DNA from: an uncultured Lachnospiraceae bacterium
GTDB lineage: Bacteria; Bacillota; Clostridia; Lachnospirales; Lachnospiraceae
Direction of reading: 5' to 3'
NCBI GenBank assembly: GCA_910588815.1
Contig: CAJUQY010000024.1
Coordinates: 1 to 43,218 of the forward strand
DNA length: 43,218 nucleotides
Below the pieces are notes generated by a model. The model was not told the origin of the DNA, ran no database searches, and worked only from the letters and a program-made list of their open reading frames with translations. The position numbers were made by a program, and so were the translations under genes. Below, one piece after another: positions 15,658 to 23,431 of this stretch (its first letter is position 1; every line of letters starts with the position of its first letter).

Positions 15658-17586
15658 TTATTCTGCCTTCGCCGCCGCCCGGTTTTCTTTATTTTTAATT
15701 TCTTCTGTCACGTCTGCGATAAAGGCCTCCAGGGACTTCTGCCCTTCGTCTCCGTTCCACCGGCTCCTCACGGAAACCTTTCCCTCTGCCTCTTCCTTTT
15801 CACCCACCACCAGCATATAAGGAAGCTTCTGAAGCTGGGCCTCTCTGATCTTGTAGCCAATCTTCTCGGACTTGGTATCCATCTCCGCGCGGATCCCTGC
15901 CCCGGAAAGAGCAGCCGCCACTTTTCCGGCATAATCCAGATATTTGTCGGAGATCGGAAGCACCCGCACCTGCACAGGAGCCAGCCAGGTGGGGAAGGCC
16001 CCTGCAAAATGCTCGATCAAAATGCCGATAAACCGTTCGATGGAACCGAAGGCCACCCGATGGATCATGATGGGTCTGTGGGCCGCCCCGTCCGCCCCGG
16101 TATATTCCAGCTCAAAGCGGAGAGGAAGCTGGAAATCCAGCTGGATGGTCCCGCACTGCCAGGTTCTTCCCAGGGAATCCTCCAAGTGGAAATCGATCTT
16201 CGGTCCGTAGAAAGCGCCGTCCCCTTCGTTGACCACGTAGGGAAGTCCCAGGTCGTCCAGAGCGCTTCTTAAGCCGTCCGTGGCCATCTCCCAGTCCTCG
16301 TCGCTTCCCATGCTGTTTTCCGGCCTGGTGGAAAGCTCCACATGATATTTAAAGCCGAAGAGGCTGTAAACTTCATCAATAAGCCTTGCCACGCCTTTGA
16401 TCTCGTCTTTGATCTGCTCCGGCGTCATAAAGATATGGGCGTCATCCTGGGTAAAGCAGCGCACCCGCATCAGGCCGTGGAGCTGTCCGGATTTCTCGTG
16501 GCGGTGAACCAGCCCCAGTTCTCCCATCCGAAGGGGAAGATCCCTGTAAGAGCGGGGCTCCGACTGGTAGACCAGAATGCCTCCGGGACAATTCATGGGC
16601 TTGATGGCGTAATCCTGCTCGTCGATCACGGTCGTATACATGTTTTCCTGATAATGATCCCAGTGGCCGGAGGTCTCCCACAGATGGCGGTTCAAAATAA
16701 CGGGGGTGGAGATCTCCACGTAACCGTTCTTCCTATGGATCTTTCGCCAGTAATCCAAAAGGGTGTTTTTAAGCTCCATACCCTTGGGCAGGAAGAAGGG
16801 GAATCCCGGCCCCTCGTCGCTCATCATAAAGAGCCCCAGCTCTTTTCCCAACTTCCTGTGATCCCGCTTTTTGGCCTCCTCGATCCTCTGCAGATACTCC
16901 TCCAACTCCGCCTTTTTCGTAAAAGCCGTACCATAGATTCTGGTGAGCATCTTATTTTTCTCACTGCCTCTCCAGTAAGCTCCCGCAAGGCTGGTAAGCT
17001 TGAATGCCTTCACCGGCTTCGTGGTCATCAGATGGGGGCCTGCGCACAGATCCGTGAACTCGCCCTGTTCATAAAAGCTGATCTCGGCATCCTCCGGAAG
17101 ATCTTCGATGAGTTCCACCTTATAGGGCTCGCCCTTTTCTTTCATATAGGCAACGGCCTCCGCCCTGGGTTTCGTAAACCGGGTAAGAGGCAGGGCTTCT
17201 TTGACAATTTTCTTCATCTCTGCCTCGACCTTTTCCAGATCCTCGGCCGTGAAAGGCGTCTCGCTGTCGATATCATAGTAAAAGCCATCCGCAATGGAAG
17301 GGCCGATGGCCAGCTTCACATCGGGATACAGCCTTTTTATGGCCTGGGCCATGATGTGGGAAGCCGTATGGCGGAAAGCGGCCCGGCCGCCCTCGTCCGC
17401 GAAGGTCAGGATGTTTAAAGCACAGTCCCTATCCACCACGGTCCTAAGATCCACTGCCTCTCCGTCGATCTCCCCGGCACAGGCTACCCTCGCCAGTCCC
17501 TCACTCAAATCCGCCGCAATCTCAATAACGGATTTCGCCTCGTTGTACTCCCTCATGGAGCCGTCTTTCAATGTAATCTTCATCAT
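15658..17586 (-). CDS. thrS: Threonyl-tRNA synthetase ThrS
   Basis: ThrS charges tRNA-Thr. The 642-residue protein is standard length: N-terminal TGS domain (1-60), editing domain with HTASHIMAQAIKRLYP (about 75-90), the SAD region, then a class II catalytic core. Motif 2 lies around RMGELGLVHRHEKSG, the zinc cysteine is in KPMNCPGG (about 333-340), and motif 3 is around HRVAFGSIERF. The anticodon-binding domain ends the protein. Expression is very likely controlled by the T-box leader at 17828-18108. About 240 bases of repeat-derived leader separate the T-box terminator from the start codon. Confidence 0.97.
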   Translation of the reverse strand: MMKITLKDGSMREYNEAKSVIEIAADLSEGLARVACAGEIDGEAVDLRTVVDRDCALNILTFADEGGRAAFRHTASHIMAQAIKRLYPDVKLAIGPSIADGFYYDIDSETPFTAEDLEKVEAEMKKIVKEALPLTRFTKPRAEAVAYMKEKGEPYKVELIEDLPEDAEISFYEQGEFTDLCAGPHLMTTKPVKAFKLTSLAGAYWRGSEKNKMLTRIYGTAFTKKAELEEYLQRIEEAKKRDHRKLGKELGLFMMSDEGPGFPFFLPKGMELKNTLLDYWRKIHRKNGYVEISTPVILNRHLWETSGHWDHYQENMYTTVIDEQDYAIKPMNCPGGILVYQSEPRSYRDLPLRMGELGLVHRHEKSGQLHGLMRVRCFTQDDAHIFMTPEQIKDEIKGVARLIDEVYSLFGFKYHVELSTRPENSMGSDEDWEMATDGLRSALDDLGLPYVVNEGDGAFYGPKIDFHLEDSLGRTWQCGTIQLDFQLPLRFELEYTGADGAAHRPIMIHRVAFGSIERFIGILIEHFAGAFPTWLAPVQVRVLPISDKYLDYAGKVAAALSGAGIRAEMDTKSEKIGYKIREAQLQKLPYMLVVGEKEEAEGKVSVRSRWNGDEGQKSLEAFIADVTEEIKNKENRAAAKAE

Positions 17587-17619
17587 GTTCTCCTTTTCCG
17601 AATTTATATATTGTAATCG

Positions 17620-17700
17620 AGCAGGGAAGATTTATCTTCCCCTACTCGCCGTGCGCCACTTTCGTGTCATATTTCCTCTGCTCGGGCCTGCACATAAAAT
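17620..17700 (-). repeat. Intergenic repeat family 2, fullest copy
   Basis: On the minus strand this stretch reads from ATTTTATGTGCAGGCCCGAG to the palindrome AGGGGAAGAT..ATCTTCCCT (17623-17643). Related sequence occurs upstream of the ABC-F gene (26566-26640) and, as the palindrome alone, at 9474-9494. It lies in the untranslated leader of thrS directly after repeat family 1. Confidence 0.6.
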
Positions 17701-17800
17701 AGAATCCTGCTCCGGCAGGATTCCCCGCCTGCGGCGGGCTGCCCCAGCAACATTTTCCACTCCGCCGCAGGGCGATCCCCGGAGTTTTTTTATCGTATAG
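17701..17800 (-). repeat. Intergenic repeat family 1, copy B
   Basis: This is the minus-strand counterpart of copy A at 1812-1912, sharing CTGCGGCGGAG, GAAAATGTTGCTG, CCCGCCGCAGGCGG and the GAATCCTGC/GCAGGATTC hairpin. Here the hairpin is followed by ATTTTATG rather than a long T-run, so it is at best a weak terminator, as needed for thrS expression. The copy begins within the right arm of the 17786-17833 hairpin. Confidence 0.75.
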
Positions 17801-17833
17801 GAAATCTGAAGGATTTTCCTATACGATAAAAAA
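17786..17833. repeat. Perfect 19-bp inverted repeat next to the T-box terminator
   Basis: TTTTTTATCGTATAGGAAA (17786-17804) and its exact reverse complement (17815-17833) enclose a 10-base loop. Its outer arm uses the U-tract of the T-box terminator, so this hairpin and that terminator share bases. Confidence 0.8.
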
Positions 17834-18108
17834 GTCCCCTACCGTATCGTTTTCCATACGGTAAGGGACGAATTAACTGATAATCCGCGGTTCCACCCTG
17901 ATTGATTCCGAAGCCTGCTTCAGGAATCCTCTTAAACGGCGGTAACGGCGCCTGCCGGGCTGTATTAGAGCCGCTCCGAGCTGGTCTTTGGCCTGCGTTC
18001 CGTGTAAAGGGCTTCCACCATCCCCTTCTCTCTGTCCATTTCCCGCCGCCTACTGGTCTCGTCATCGCATTTTCCCGCCGCCGGATTTTTCCGGCAACGC
18101 CAAATTCT
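17828..18108 (-). promoter_or_regulatory. T-box leader controlling thrS
   Basis: The minus strand carries the conserved T-box sequence AGGGTGGAACCGCGG (17885-17899), which pairs with the acceptor end of uncharged tRNA. A strong terminator follows: stem 17834-17869 with the U-tract at 17828-17833. Upstream sequence contains AGTA and GGTGGAAGC stretches expected in Stem I. Candidate threonine specifier codons exist (ACA, ACC), but I could not assign the specifier loop with confidence. High uncharged tRNA-Thr should favour the antiterminator and read-through into thrS. Confidence 0.93.
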
Positions 18109-18114
18109 TGTATC

Positions 18115-18143
18115 AGTATATACTCGACACTTCTGTTTGTCAA
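18115..18143 (-). promoter_or_regulatory. Sigma-A promoter of the thrS T-box leader
   Basis: Minus strand TTGACA (18138-18143), a 17-base spacer, and TATACT (18115-18120). Transcription should start near 18108. Confidence 0.85.
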
Positions 18144-18176
18144 CGGAATTTTTTCGTCGATCTCCTTTCCTATACC

Positions 18177-18647
18177 TTAAGCTCCTTTTTCAGGAAACTC
18201 CCGCTCCAGTATTTCTGCCGCACACCTCACCAGCTCCTTACAGGGCCGCTTTTTGTAATATTCCGCCGTCCGGTCGGAGGGCGCTGCGCCCTCCGTGTTT
18301 CCCGCCTGCCCGGAAAGCCCGAGAAGCTCGCCGCAGACGATGCTTCCGTTTTTCTCCCGGAAAGCCTCTGCCAGCCTTCGCATCTTTCCATAATTTTCCG
18401 TTTTTTTCTGTTTGTCTTTTCCGTCTGTGTTTCCTGTCTCCATGCCGCAGACCAGGGCCATGCCGGACACGGCCCCGCAGACCTGCCGCATGCGGCCCAT
18501 ACCGCCTCCGAAGGAGCAGGAAAGCTTAAGGGCCGTCTCCCGGTCGATCCCATAGCGGTCCGAAAAGGCCAGGAACACCGACTGGCAGCAATTGTAGCCT
18601 TCCAGAAAATAATTCGCCGCCCGCTCCGCGCAGTTCCTCTCATCCAT
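18177..18647 (-). CDS. C_GCAxxG_C_C family redox-type protein
   Basis: A 156-residue cysteine-rich protein of the C_GCAxxG_C_C family. An N-terminal GYNCCQSVFLAF (about 18-29) is followed by LSCSFGGGMGRMRQVCGAVSGMALV (described in parts: CSFGGGMG near 44-51, then VCGAVSGM near 56-63) and a late CGELLGL. The family is thought to be redox-active or metal-binding from its conserved cysteines; no reaction is known. It is the last gene of the row beginning with the Rrf2 regulator, 12 bases after the amidase stop, with GGAGAG as ribosome-binding site. Confidence 0.9.
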   Translation of the reverse strand: MDERNCAERAANYFLEGYNCCQSVFLAFSDRYGIDRETALKLSCSFGGGMGRMRQVCGAVSGMALVCGMETGNTDGKDKQKKTENYGKMRRLAEAFREKNGSIVCGELLGLSGQAGNTEGAAPSDRTAEYYKKRPCKELVRCAAEILEREFPEKGA

Positions 18648-18659
18648 ATTTCTCTCCTT

Positions 18660-19781
18660 TTACTGCCCGAAATAGGCGTCGATCCCGTCGGCGATTCCCT
18701 GCACGATCTTTGCCTGGCAGGAAGCCGACGCCATTTCCAGATCTTCGTCCGGATTGCTCATGTAGCCCATCTCCACGATGGTCACCGGCACCTCGCACCA
18801 ATTGATCCCACTCATGGTATCTGTCTCCCACACACCGTTGCTCCCAAAGCCTGTGGAGGCCGTCATATGGTCCAGGATGCAGTCGGAGAGCGCCCGGCTC
18901 TCGTCATAGATCTGGCTGCAGTAGGGATTGGAGGGGGTTGGGCAGATGGTCATGGAGCCTGTCTTGGAGGAATTGTCGGAGCCATTGGCATGGATCCGCA
19001 CAAAGGCTCCCGCCTCCGCGTCGTTGGCGATGGCTGCCCGCTCCGCGTTGCTGATATTGACGTCATTGGTCTCCCGGACCATTAACACCTGATATCCCCG
19101 GAGCAGAAGCTCGTCCCGAAGCTGCAGGGATACTGCCAGGTTCAGTTCAAATTCGTCCAGCCCGGAAGCAGAACCCGCCGTGCCGTAGGAAACCTTCTTT
19201 TTTGTCTCGGAGGCTCCGGGGCCCACCGGCTCCTGCTCGTTGTTCCCGACGGCCTGATGGCCGGGGTCAATGCAGACCAAGGGGCCGTTTCCTGCATGAT
19301 AGATGCCCGTCCCCGCCTGGGCCTCTCCGGGAAGGACCACCTTCGGCTCTTCCGTCGACAAATACTCTGATGCGATGAAACAGAGCTGCCCTTCGTACTC
19401 AACCCGGCTCCATTCTTCGCTGTAGCCGGTTCTCTTTACCGACTGGCCGGTTCTAAGCTTCCCGAGGGCCTCCGCCCCGGTATCGGCCTCCTTCCGGATG
19501 TTCACCGTGTCCGTGGCATAGACCGTCTCGTCCACCTCTGTGAAAGCGGGGGCAGCCGTGGTCTCCTCTGCCTGTGTCGTCCCTTCCGTCTCCGCCGCGG
19601 TTTCCGCCGCTCCCTCCCCGGCCGATGCCGTTGTCTCTCCTTCAGCAGACCCCAAAGTCTCCACCAAGGCCTCGGTCTCTGTTTTCTTTTCCGGTATCCT
19701 CCCGGCTCCGCCGCATCCGGCAAGGGCCAATGCAAGCATGCCTGCTGCCGCCGCGGCCACTATGTTCTTCACCTTTTTCAT
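18660..19781 (-). CDS. SH3-domain N-acetylmuramoyl-L-alanine amidase lipoprotein
   Basis: A 373-residue exported protein with lipobox LALAG/C (Cys23), a Thr/Glu/Ala-rich linker (25-80), a bacterial SH3 domain (about 88-148, ATDTVNIRKEADTGAEALG), and a C-terminal Amidase_3 domain. The zinc and catalytic residues are seen in CIDPGHQ (about 175-181), ELNLAVSLQLRDEL, FVRIHANGSDN and the late glutamate in IVEMGYMSN. It cleaves the MurNAc-L-Ala bond of peptidoglycan at the outer membrane face of the cell. Its place downstream of mnmA suggests co-transcription but no functional link. Confidence 0.92.
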   Translation of the reverse strand: MKKVKNIVAAAAAGMLALALAGCGGAGRIPEKKTETEALVETLGSAEGETTASAGEGAAETAAETEGTTQAEETTAAPAFTEVDETVYATDTVNIRKEADTGAEALGKLRTGQSVKRTGYSEEWSRVEYEGQLCFIASEYLSTEEPKVVLPGEAQAGTGIYHAGNGPLVCIDPGHQAVGNNEQEPVGPGASETKKKVSYGTAGSASGLDEFELNLAVSLQLRDELLLRGYQVLMVRETNDVNISNAERAAIANDAEAGAFVRIHANGSDNSSKTGSMTICPTPSNPYCSQIYDESRALSDCILDHMTASTGFGSNGVWETDTMSGINWCEVPVTIVEMGYMSNPDEDLEMASASCQAKIVQGIADGIDAYFGQ

Positions 19782-19814
19782 CTCATCTTTCCTCCCGGTC
19801 TTCTGTCCGCAGGC

Positions 19815-20930
19815 CTATCTGTCCTGCGGATCTGTCTGTTCTGTTTTCCGCCCGGGCAGGATCGTCCCTCCCCCGGCCACATATTCTCCGTCGTAAAGCA
19901 CCAGCGCCTGTCCCGGCGTCACGGCCCGCACCGGCCGTTCAAACCGGCATTCCAGCAGATCTTCCCCCAACCGCCGCACAAAGCAGTGTTCTCCCCGGTG
20001 CCCATAACGGATCTTTCCCAGGTAGCTCTTTCCCTCTTCAAACCCGGAAACGGCCATAAAATTGATCTTGCCGCACAGAACCGTATCCGTATAGACGTCT
20101 TCTGCCTCCCCGATGACCACTTCTCCCGTCTCCGGCCGGATCTCTGTCACAAACACCGGATGTCCCATGGAAAGTCCCAGCCCCTTCCGCTGTCCCACCG
20201 TATAGTGGACAATCCCTTTATGGGGGCCGAGTATGGTTCCGTCTCTGGTCACAAAGTTTCCCCCATGGAGGGGAACAGAAGCGTTCCGCTCAATAAATCC
20301 TGCGTAATCGTCATCCGGCACAAAGCAGATTTCCTGGCTGTCCGGCTTTTCCGCCACCAAAAGTCCCCTTTTCTTTGCGATGGCCCGGATTTCTTCCTTT
20401 GTGTAATCCCCCACCGGCATCAGAGTCCGCCGGAGCTGATCCTGGGTGAGATTATAGAGGGCATAGGTCTGGTCCTTGGCCGCCGTCACGGAATTCCGTA
20501 TGGCCGTCCTGCCGTTGGGAAGCCGCTCGACTCTGGCGTAATGGCCGGTTGCAATATAATCGGCGCCGATCTCCAGGCTCCGCCTTAAAAGGGCTTCCCA
20601 TTTCACATAGCGGTTGCAGGCAATGCAGGGGTTCGGTGTCTGTCCGCAGACATAGGAGTCCACAAAATAGTCGATGACCTTCTCCTGAAACACGCTTTTG
20701 AAATTCATGACATAATAGGGAATGCCAAGGATCCCGGCCACCCGCCTCGCGTCCTCAACGGCCAAAAGACCGCAACAGCCACCGTTCTCTTCGGCGGCCG
20801 TCCGGTCTTCATCCTGCCAGATCTGCATGGTCACTCCTATGACCTCATAGCCTTGTTCCTGTAGCAGGCAGGCTGCCACCGAGGAATCCACCCCGCCCGA
20901 CATGCCCACCACAACTCGTTTTCCTGTCAT
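19815..20930 (-). CDS. mnmA: tRNA-specific 2-thiouridylase MnmA
   Basis: MnmA installs sulfur at C2 of wobble U34 in tRNA-Lys, -Glu and -Gln. The 371-residue protein has the PP-loop GMSGGVDSS (9-17), the catalytic cysteine in PNPCIACNRYVKWE (about 99-112), TGHYARV, the second active cysteine in SQEICFVPDDDY (about 198-209), and a C-terminal beta-barrel. It starts immediately after iscU (3 bases), forming iscS-iscU-mnmA, the layout in which IscS supplies sulfur to MnmA directly in many Gram-positives. Confidence 0.96.
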   Translation of the reverse strand: MTGKRVVVGMSGGVDSSVAACLLQEQGYEVIGVTMQIWQDEDRTAAEENGGCCGLLAVEDARRVAGILGIPYYVMNFKSVFQEKVIDYFVDSYVCGQTPNPCIACNRYVKWEALLRRSLEIGADYIATGHYARVERLPNGRTAIRNSVTAAKDQTYALYNLTQDQLRRTLMPVGDYTKEEIRAIAKKRGLLVAEKPDSQEICFVPDDDYAGFIERNASVPLHGGNFVTRDGTILGPHKGIVHYTVGQRKGLGLSMGHPVFVTEIRPETGEVVIGEAEDVYTDTVLCGKINFMAVSGFEEGKSYLGKIRYGHRGEHCFVRRLGEDLLECRFERPVRAVTPGQALVLYDGEYVAGGGTILPGRKTEQTDPQDR

Positions 20931-20933
20931 AGA

Positions 20934-21371
20934 TCAATATTCTTCTTCCTCTTCGTCCTCGCTGATATCGGATTTGGGCTTGGAAAGTCCCTCAATCTTC
21001 AGATTGTTCTTCTCGGCATAATCCCAGAGAGCCGCATGAATGGCCTCCTCTGCCAGCAAAGAACAGTGTACCTTAACCGGGGGCAATCCGTCAAGCGCTT
21101 CCATCACTGCTTTGTTGGTCACTTGAAGCGCCTCGTTCACCGACTTGCCCTTGACCATCTCCGTGGCCATACTGCTGGTAGCCACCGCCGCACCGCAGCC
21201 GAAAGTCTTAAACTTCACGTCCCGGATCACCTGGTTTTCGTCGATATCCAGGTAGATCCTCATGATGTCGCCGCATTTGGCGTTGCCAACGGTGCCGACG
21301 CCGCTGGCGCCGTCTATCTCTCCCACGTTTCTGGGATTCTGGAAATGATCCATTACTTTCTCGCTGTACAT
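20934..21371 (-). CDS. iscU: Iron-sulfur cluster assembly scaffold IscU/NifU-like
   Basis: A 145-residue scaffold protein on which Fe-S clusters are built before transfer. It has the three conserved cysteines C33 (NAKCGD), C59 (FGCGAAVA) and C103 (VHCSLLAE), plus D35. The start is MYSEKVMDHFQNPRN at ATG 21371 with GGAGG upstream; the open frame continues through the tandem repeat upstream but has no merit as coding sequence. The C-terminus is extended by an acidic tail (SEDEEEEEY). It is preceded by iscS across a 212-base gap filled largely by 52-bp repeats. Confidence 0.95.
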   Translation of the reverse strand: MYSEKVMDHFQNPRNVGEIDGASGVGTVGNAKCGDIMRIYLDIDENQVIRDVKFKTFGCGAAVATSSMATEMVKGKSVNEALQVTNKAVMEALDGLPPVKVHCSLLAEEAIHAALWDYAEKNNLKIEGLSKPKSDISEDEEEEEY

Positions 21372-21377
21372 TTTCGT

Positions 21378-21540
21378 TTCCTCCTTCTTGCCCGTGTTCT
21401 CAGGGCATATAGGTACACCCTCTGGGTGCTTCCTCCTTCTTGCCCGTGTTCTCAGGGCATATAGGTACACCCTCCGGGTGCTTCCTCCTTCTTGCCCATG
21501 TTCTCAGGGCATATAGGTACACCCTCCGGGTGCTTCCTCC
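21378..21540 (-). repeat. Three tandem 52-bp repeats in the iscS-iscU gap
   Basis: Units begin at 21378, 21430 and 21482 (period exactly 52) with a 7-base partial fourth unit at 21534. They differ at only a few positions. Read on the coding (minus) strand, each unit carries AAGGAGGAA, a Shine-Dalgarno sequence, plus two small hairpins (CACCC/GGGTG and GCCC/GGGC). Only the last one is placed to serve iscU. There are no spacers, so this is a minisatellite rather than a CRISPR. Confidence 0.95.
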
Positions 21541-21583
21541 AATCCGGTACACCTGTCAAATTCCCCAGGCCGTCTGTTTTCTG

Positions 21584-22792
21584 TCAATCTGCCTTTGCCA
21601 CTTCGCTTCCCTTTTTGACAAAATCCTCGTAAAGGGGAGACATGGAGCGAAGATCCGCAATTATCTCTTTTAAAGTGTCTACCACATAATCAATCTGTTC
21701 CATGGTGGTATCGTCTCCCAGGGTCAGACGCAGGGAGCCGTGGGCGATCTCATGGGGCAGTCCGATGGCCAGCAGCACATGGGACGGATCCAGGGAACCG
21801 GACGTACATGCCGAACCGCTGGAAGCGCAGATCCCCGCCATATCCAGCTTGATCAGCACCGACTCACCCTCCACGAACTGGAAACTGAAATTGGCATTGT
21901 TTGGAAGCCGCTTCTCCCTGTGGCCGTTGAGCCTGGTATAAGGGATCTCCGCCATAACCCGGTCAATCAGGTGGTCACGGAGTTCCTGCTCCCTGACGCT
22001 CCGCTCTTTCATCGTCTCCGCGCAGAGCTTTGCCGCCGTACCGATGCCGATAATCCCGGGGACATTCTCCGTGCCGGCCCGTCGTTTTCTCTCCTGACCT
22101 CCGCCGTGGACGAAGGAGCGGATCTTGACGCCCTTTCTGATATATAAGAAGCCGATGCCCTTGGGGCCGTTTAATTTATGGCCGCTGGCGCTCAGCATGT
22201 CGATCCCCATCTCATCCACGTTGATCGGCACATGGCCGAAGGCCTGGACCGCATCGGTGTGGAACAGAATTCCCTTTTCCTTCGCCAGTTTTCCGATCTC
22301 CGCGATGGGCTCGATGGTTCCGATCTCATTGTTGGCAAACATGATGGAGATCAGGATGGTATCAGGGCGGATCGCCGCCTTCAGCTCATCCATCTTCACC
22401 AGCCCGCCTTCATCCACATCCAAATAAGTCACCTCATATCCCTTGTTCTCCAGGTACTCACAGGTGTGGAGCACGGCATGGTGCTCGATCTTCGTAGTTA
22501 TGATATGCTTTCCCTTGCTTTCGTATGCCTCGGCAGTGGCTTTTAACGCCCAGTTATCGGATTCGGAACCGCCCGCCGTAAAATAAATCTCTTCCGTCTT
22601 TGCACCGAGGACCTCGGCAATGCTCTCTCTCGCCTCCGTAATGTCCTGTTTGTTGGCCGCCGCAAATCCGTACACGGAGGAGGGGTTCCCAAACCGTTCC
22701 GTAAAATAAGGAAGCATGGCCTCTAACACCTTCGGGTTCACCTTTGTCGTTGCCGCATTGTCCAGATAAATCAACTGCTTGTTTTGTTCCAT
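21584..22792 (-). CDS. iscS: Cysteine desulfurase IscS
   Basis: A 402-residue PLP enzyme producing persulfide sulfur for IscU and MnmA. It begins MEQNKQLIYLDNAATTK, has the PLP lysine K206 (SGHKLNGPKG), and the persulfide cysteine C329 in ASSGSACTSGS on the long flexible loop of IscS-type (class I) enzymes. Gene order rrf2-iscS-iscU-mnmA supports the assignment. It differs clearly from the second desulfurase near thiI, which has the shorter SACSSN loop sequence. Confidence 0.95.
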   Translation of the reverse strand: MEQNKQLIYLDNAATTKVNPKVLEAMLPYFTERFGNPSSVYGFAAANKQDITEARESIAEVLGAKTEEIYFTAGGSESDNWALKATAEAYESKGKHIITTKIEHHAVLHTCEYLENKGYEVTYLDVDEGGLVKMDELKAAIRPDTILISIMFANNEIGTIEPIAEIGKLAKEKGILFHTDAVQAFGHVPINVDEMGIDMLSASGHKLNGPKGIGFLYIRKGVKIRSFVHGGGQERKRRAGTENVPGIIGIGTAAKLCAETMKERSVREQELRDHLIDRVMAEIPYTRLNGHREKRLPNNANFSFQFVEGESVLIKLDMAGICASSGSACTSGSLDPSHVLLAIGLPHEIAHGSLRLTLGDDTTMEQIDYVVDTLKEIIADLRSMSPLYEDFVKKGSEVAKAD

Positions 22793-22822
22793 AATCCGTA
22801 TCCTTCTTTCCTTATCTTTATA

Positions 22823-23266
22823 TTATTCCTCTTCCCATGTCCCTGCCTGCATGGATTTTGTCTGCTCCGCGAGCTCCTTTAAAGTCATGTGGTTCACCGT
22901 CTCTTCCAGGCTCTCGTTGATCTTCTTCCAGACATATTTCGTCACACAGGATTTTGCCGACTTGCAGGCCCCCTCTTCCTCAAAGCCCGCACAGTCCACC
23001 GGAAGCAGTTCTCCCTCCAAGGCCCGCAGAATATCACCCACGGAGATCTCTGCCGTATCGCCCTCGATCTGGTAGCCGCCCTGATTTCCCCGAATGCTCT
23101 TCACCAATCCGGCTTTCTTTAGCATTCCCAAAAGCTGCTCCAGATATTTCTCCGACAGATCCTGCCTCTTCGCAATTGCCTGAATGGACACGGGAGCCTC
23201 TTCTCCGGCCACCGCCACGTCAACTATGGCACGCAGTCCGTAACGGCCCTTTGTCGAGAATTTCAT
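22823..23266 (-). CDS. Rrf2/IscR-type Fe-S-dependent regulator
   Basis: A 147-residue winged-helix regulator starting MKFSTKGRYGLRA, with recognition region KRQDLSEKYLEQLLGMLKKAGLV (in parts: LSEKYLEQLL near 37-46). Three cysteines C92, C101 and C107 are placed as the cluster ligands of IscR. ATG 23266 is preceded by GGAGGTGCAGG; the longer frame to 23290 lacks a better signal. As first gene of the isc row it probably represses its own promoter when Fe-S clusters are sufficient. The promoter spacer contains a fitting inverted repeat. Confidence 0.92.
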   Translation of the reverse strand: MKFSTKGRYGLRAIVDVAVAGEEAPVSIQAIAKRQDLSEKYLEQLLGMLKKAGLVKSIRGNQGGYQIEGDTAEISVGDILRALEGELLPVDCAGFEEEGACKSAKSCVTKYVWKKINESLEETVNHMTLKELAEQTKSMQAGTWEEE

Positions 23267-23311
23267 CCTGCACCTCCGAATCCCCAGCAATTTACTATGA
23301 ATTACAATGTC

Positions 23312-23340
23312 ACTATACCACCCTCCGGTATTTTTGTCAA
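23312..23340 (-). promoter_or_regulatory. isc operon promoter with operator in the spacer
   Basis: Minus strand TTGACA (23335-23340), 17-base spacer, TATAGT (23312-23317). The spacer and -10 edge contain the perfect inverted repeat ATACC-N7-GGTAT (23315-23331). Binding there would block RNA polymerase, so it is a good candidate site for the Rrf2 protein encoded just downstream. Confidence 0.8.
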
Positions 23341-23431
23341 GCGCTCCTTTTCCGGAATTTCCGCATGTTTGGCATGTCCCCCTGAATATACTGAAAAGTA
23401 TCTTATCGTTTATCCTGTTCGAGGTACCGCC

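Noticed and set aside
16342..17418. 358-codon plus-strand open frame
   Set aside because: Antisense to the well-supported thrS gene, with no signals of its own.
17988..19085. 365-codon plus-strand open frame
   Set aside because: It crosses the T-box leader and two minus-strand genes with clear domains; no plausible protein family.
21378..21540. CRISPR array
   Set aside because: The 52-bp units are directly adjacent with no unique spacers between them, so it is a tandem minisatellite.
23297..23431. 45-residue N-terminal extension of the flippase
   Set aside because: It would cover the divergent isc promoter and is cysteine/proline-rich, unlike flippase N-termini.
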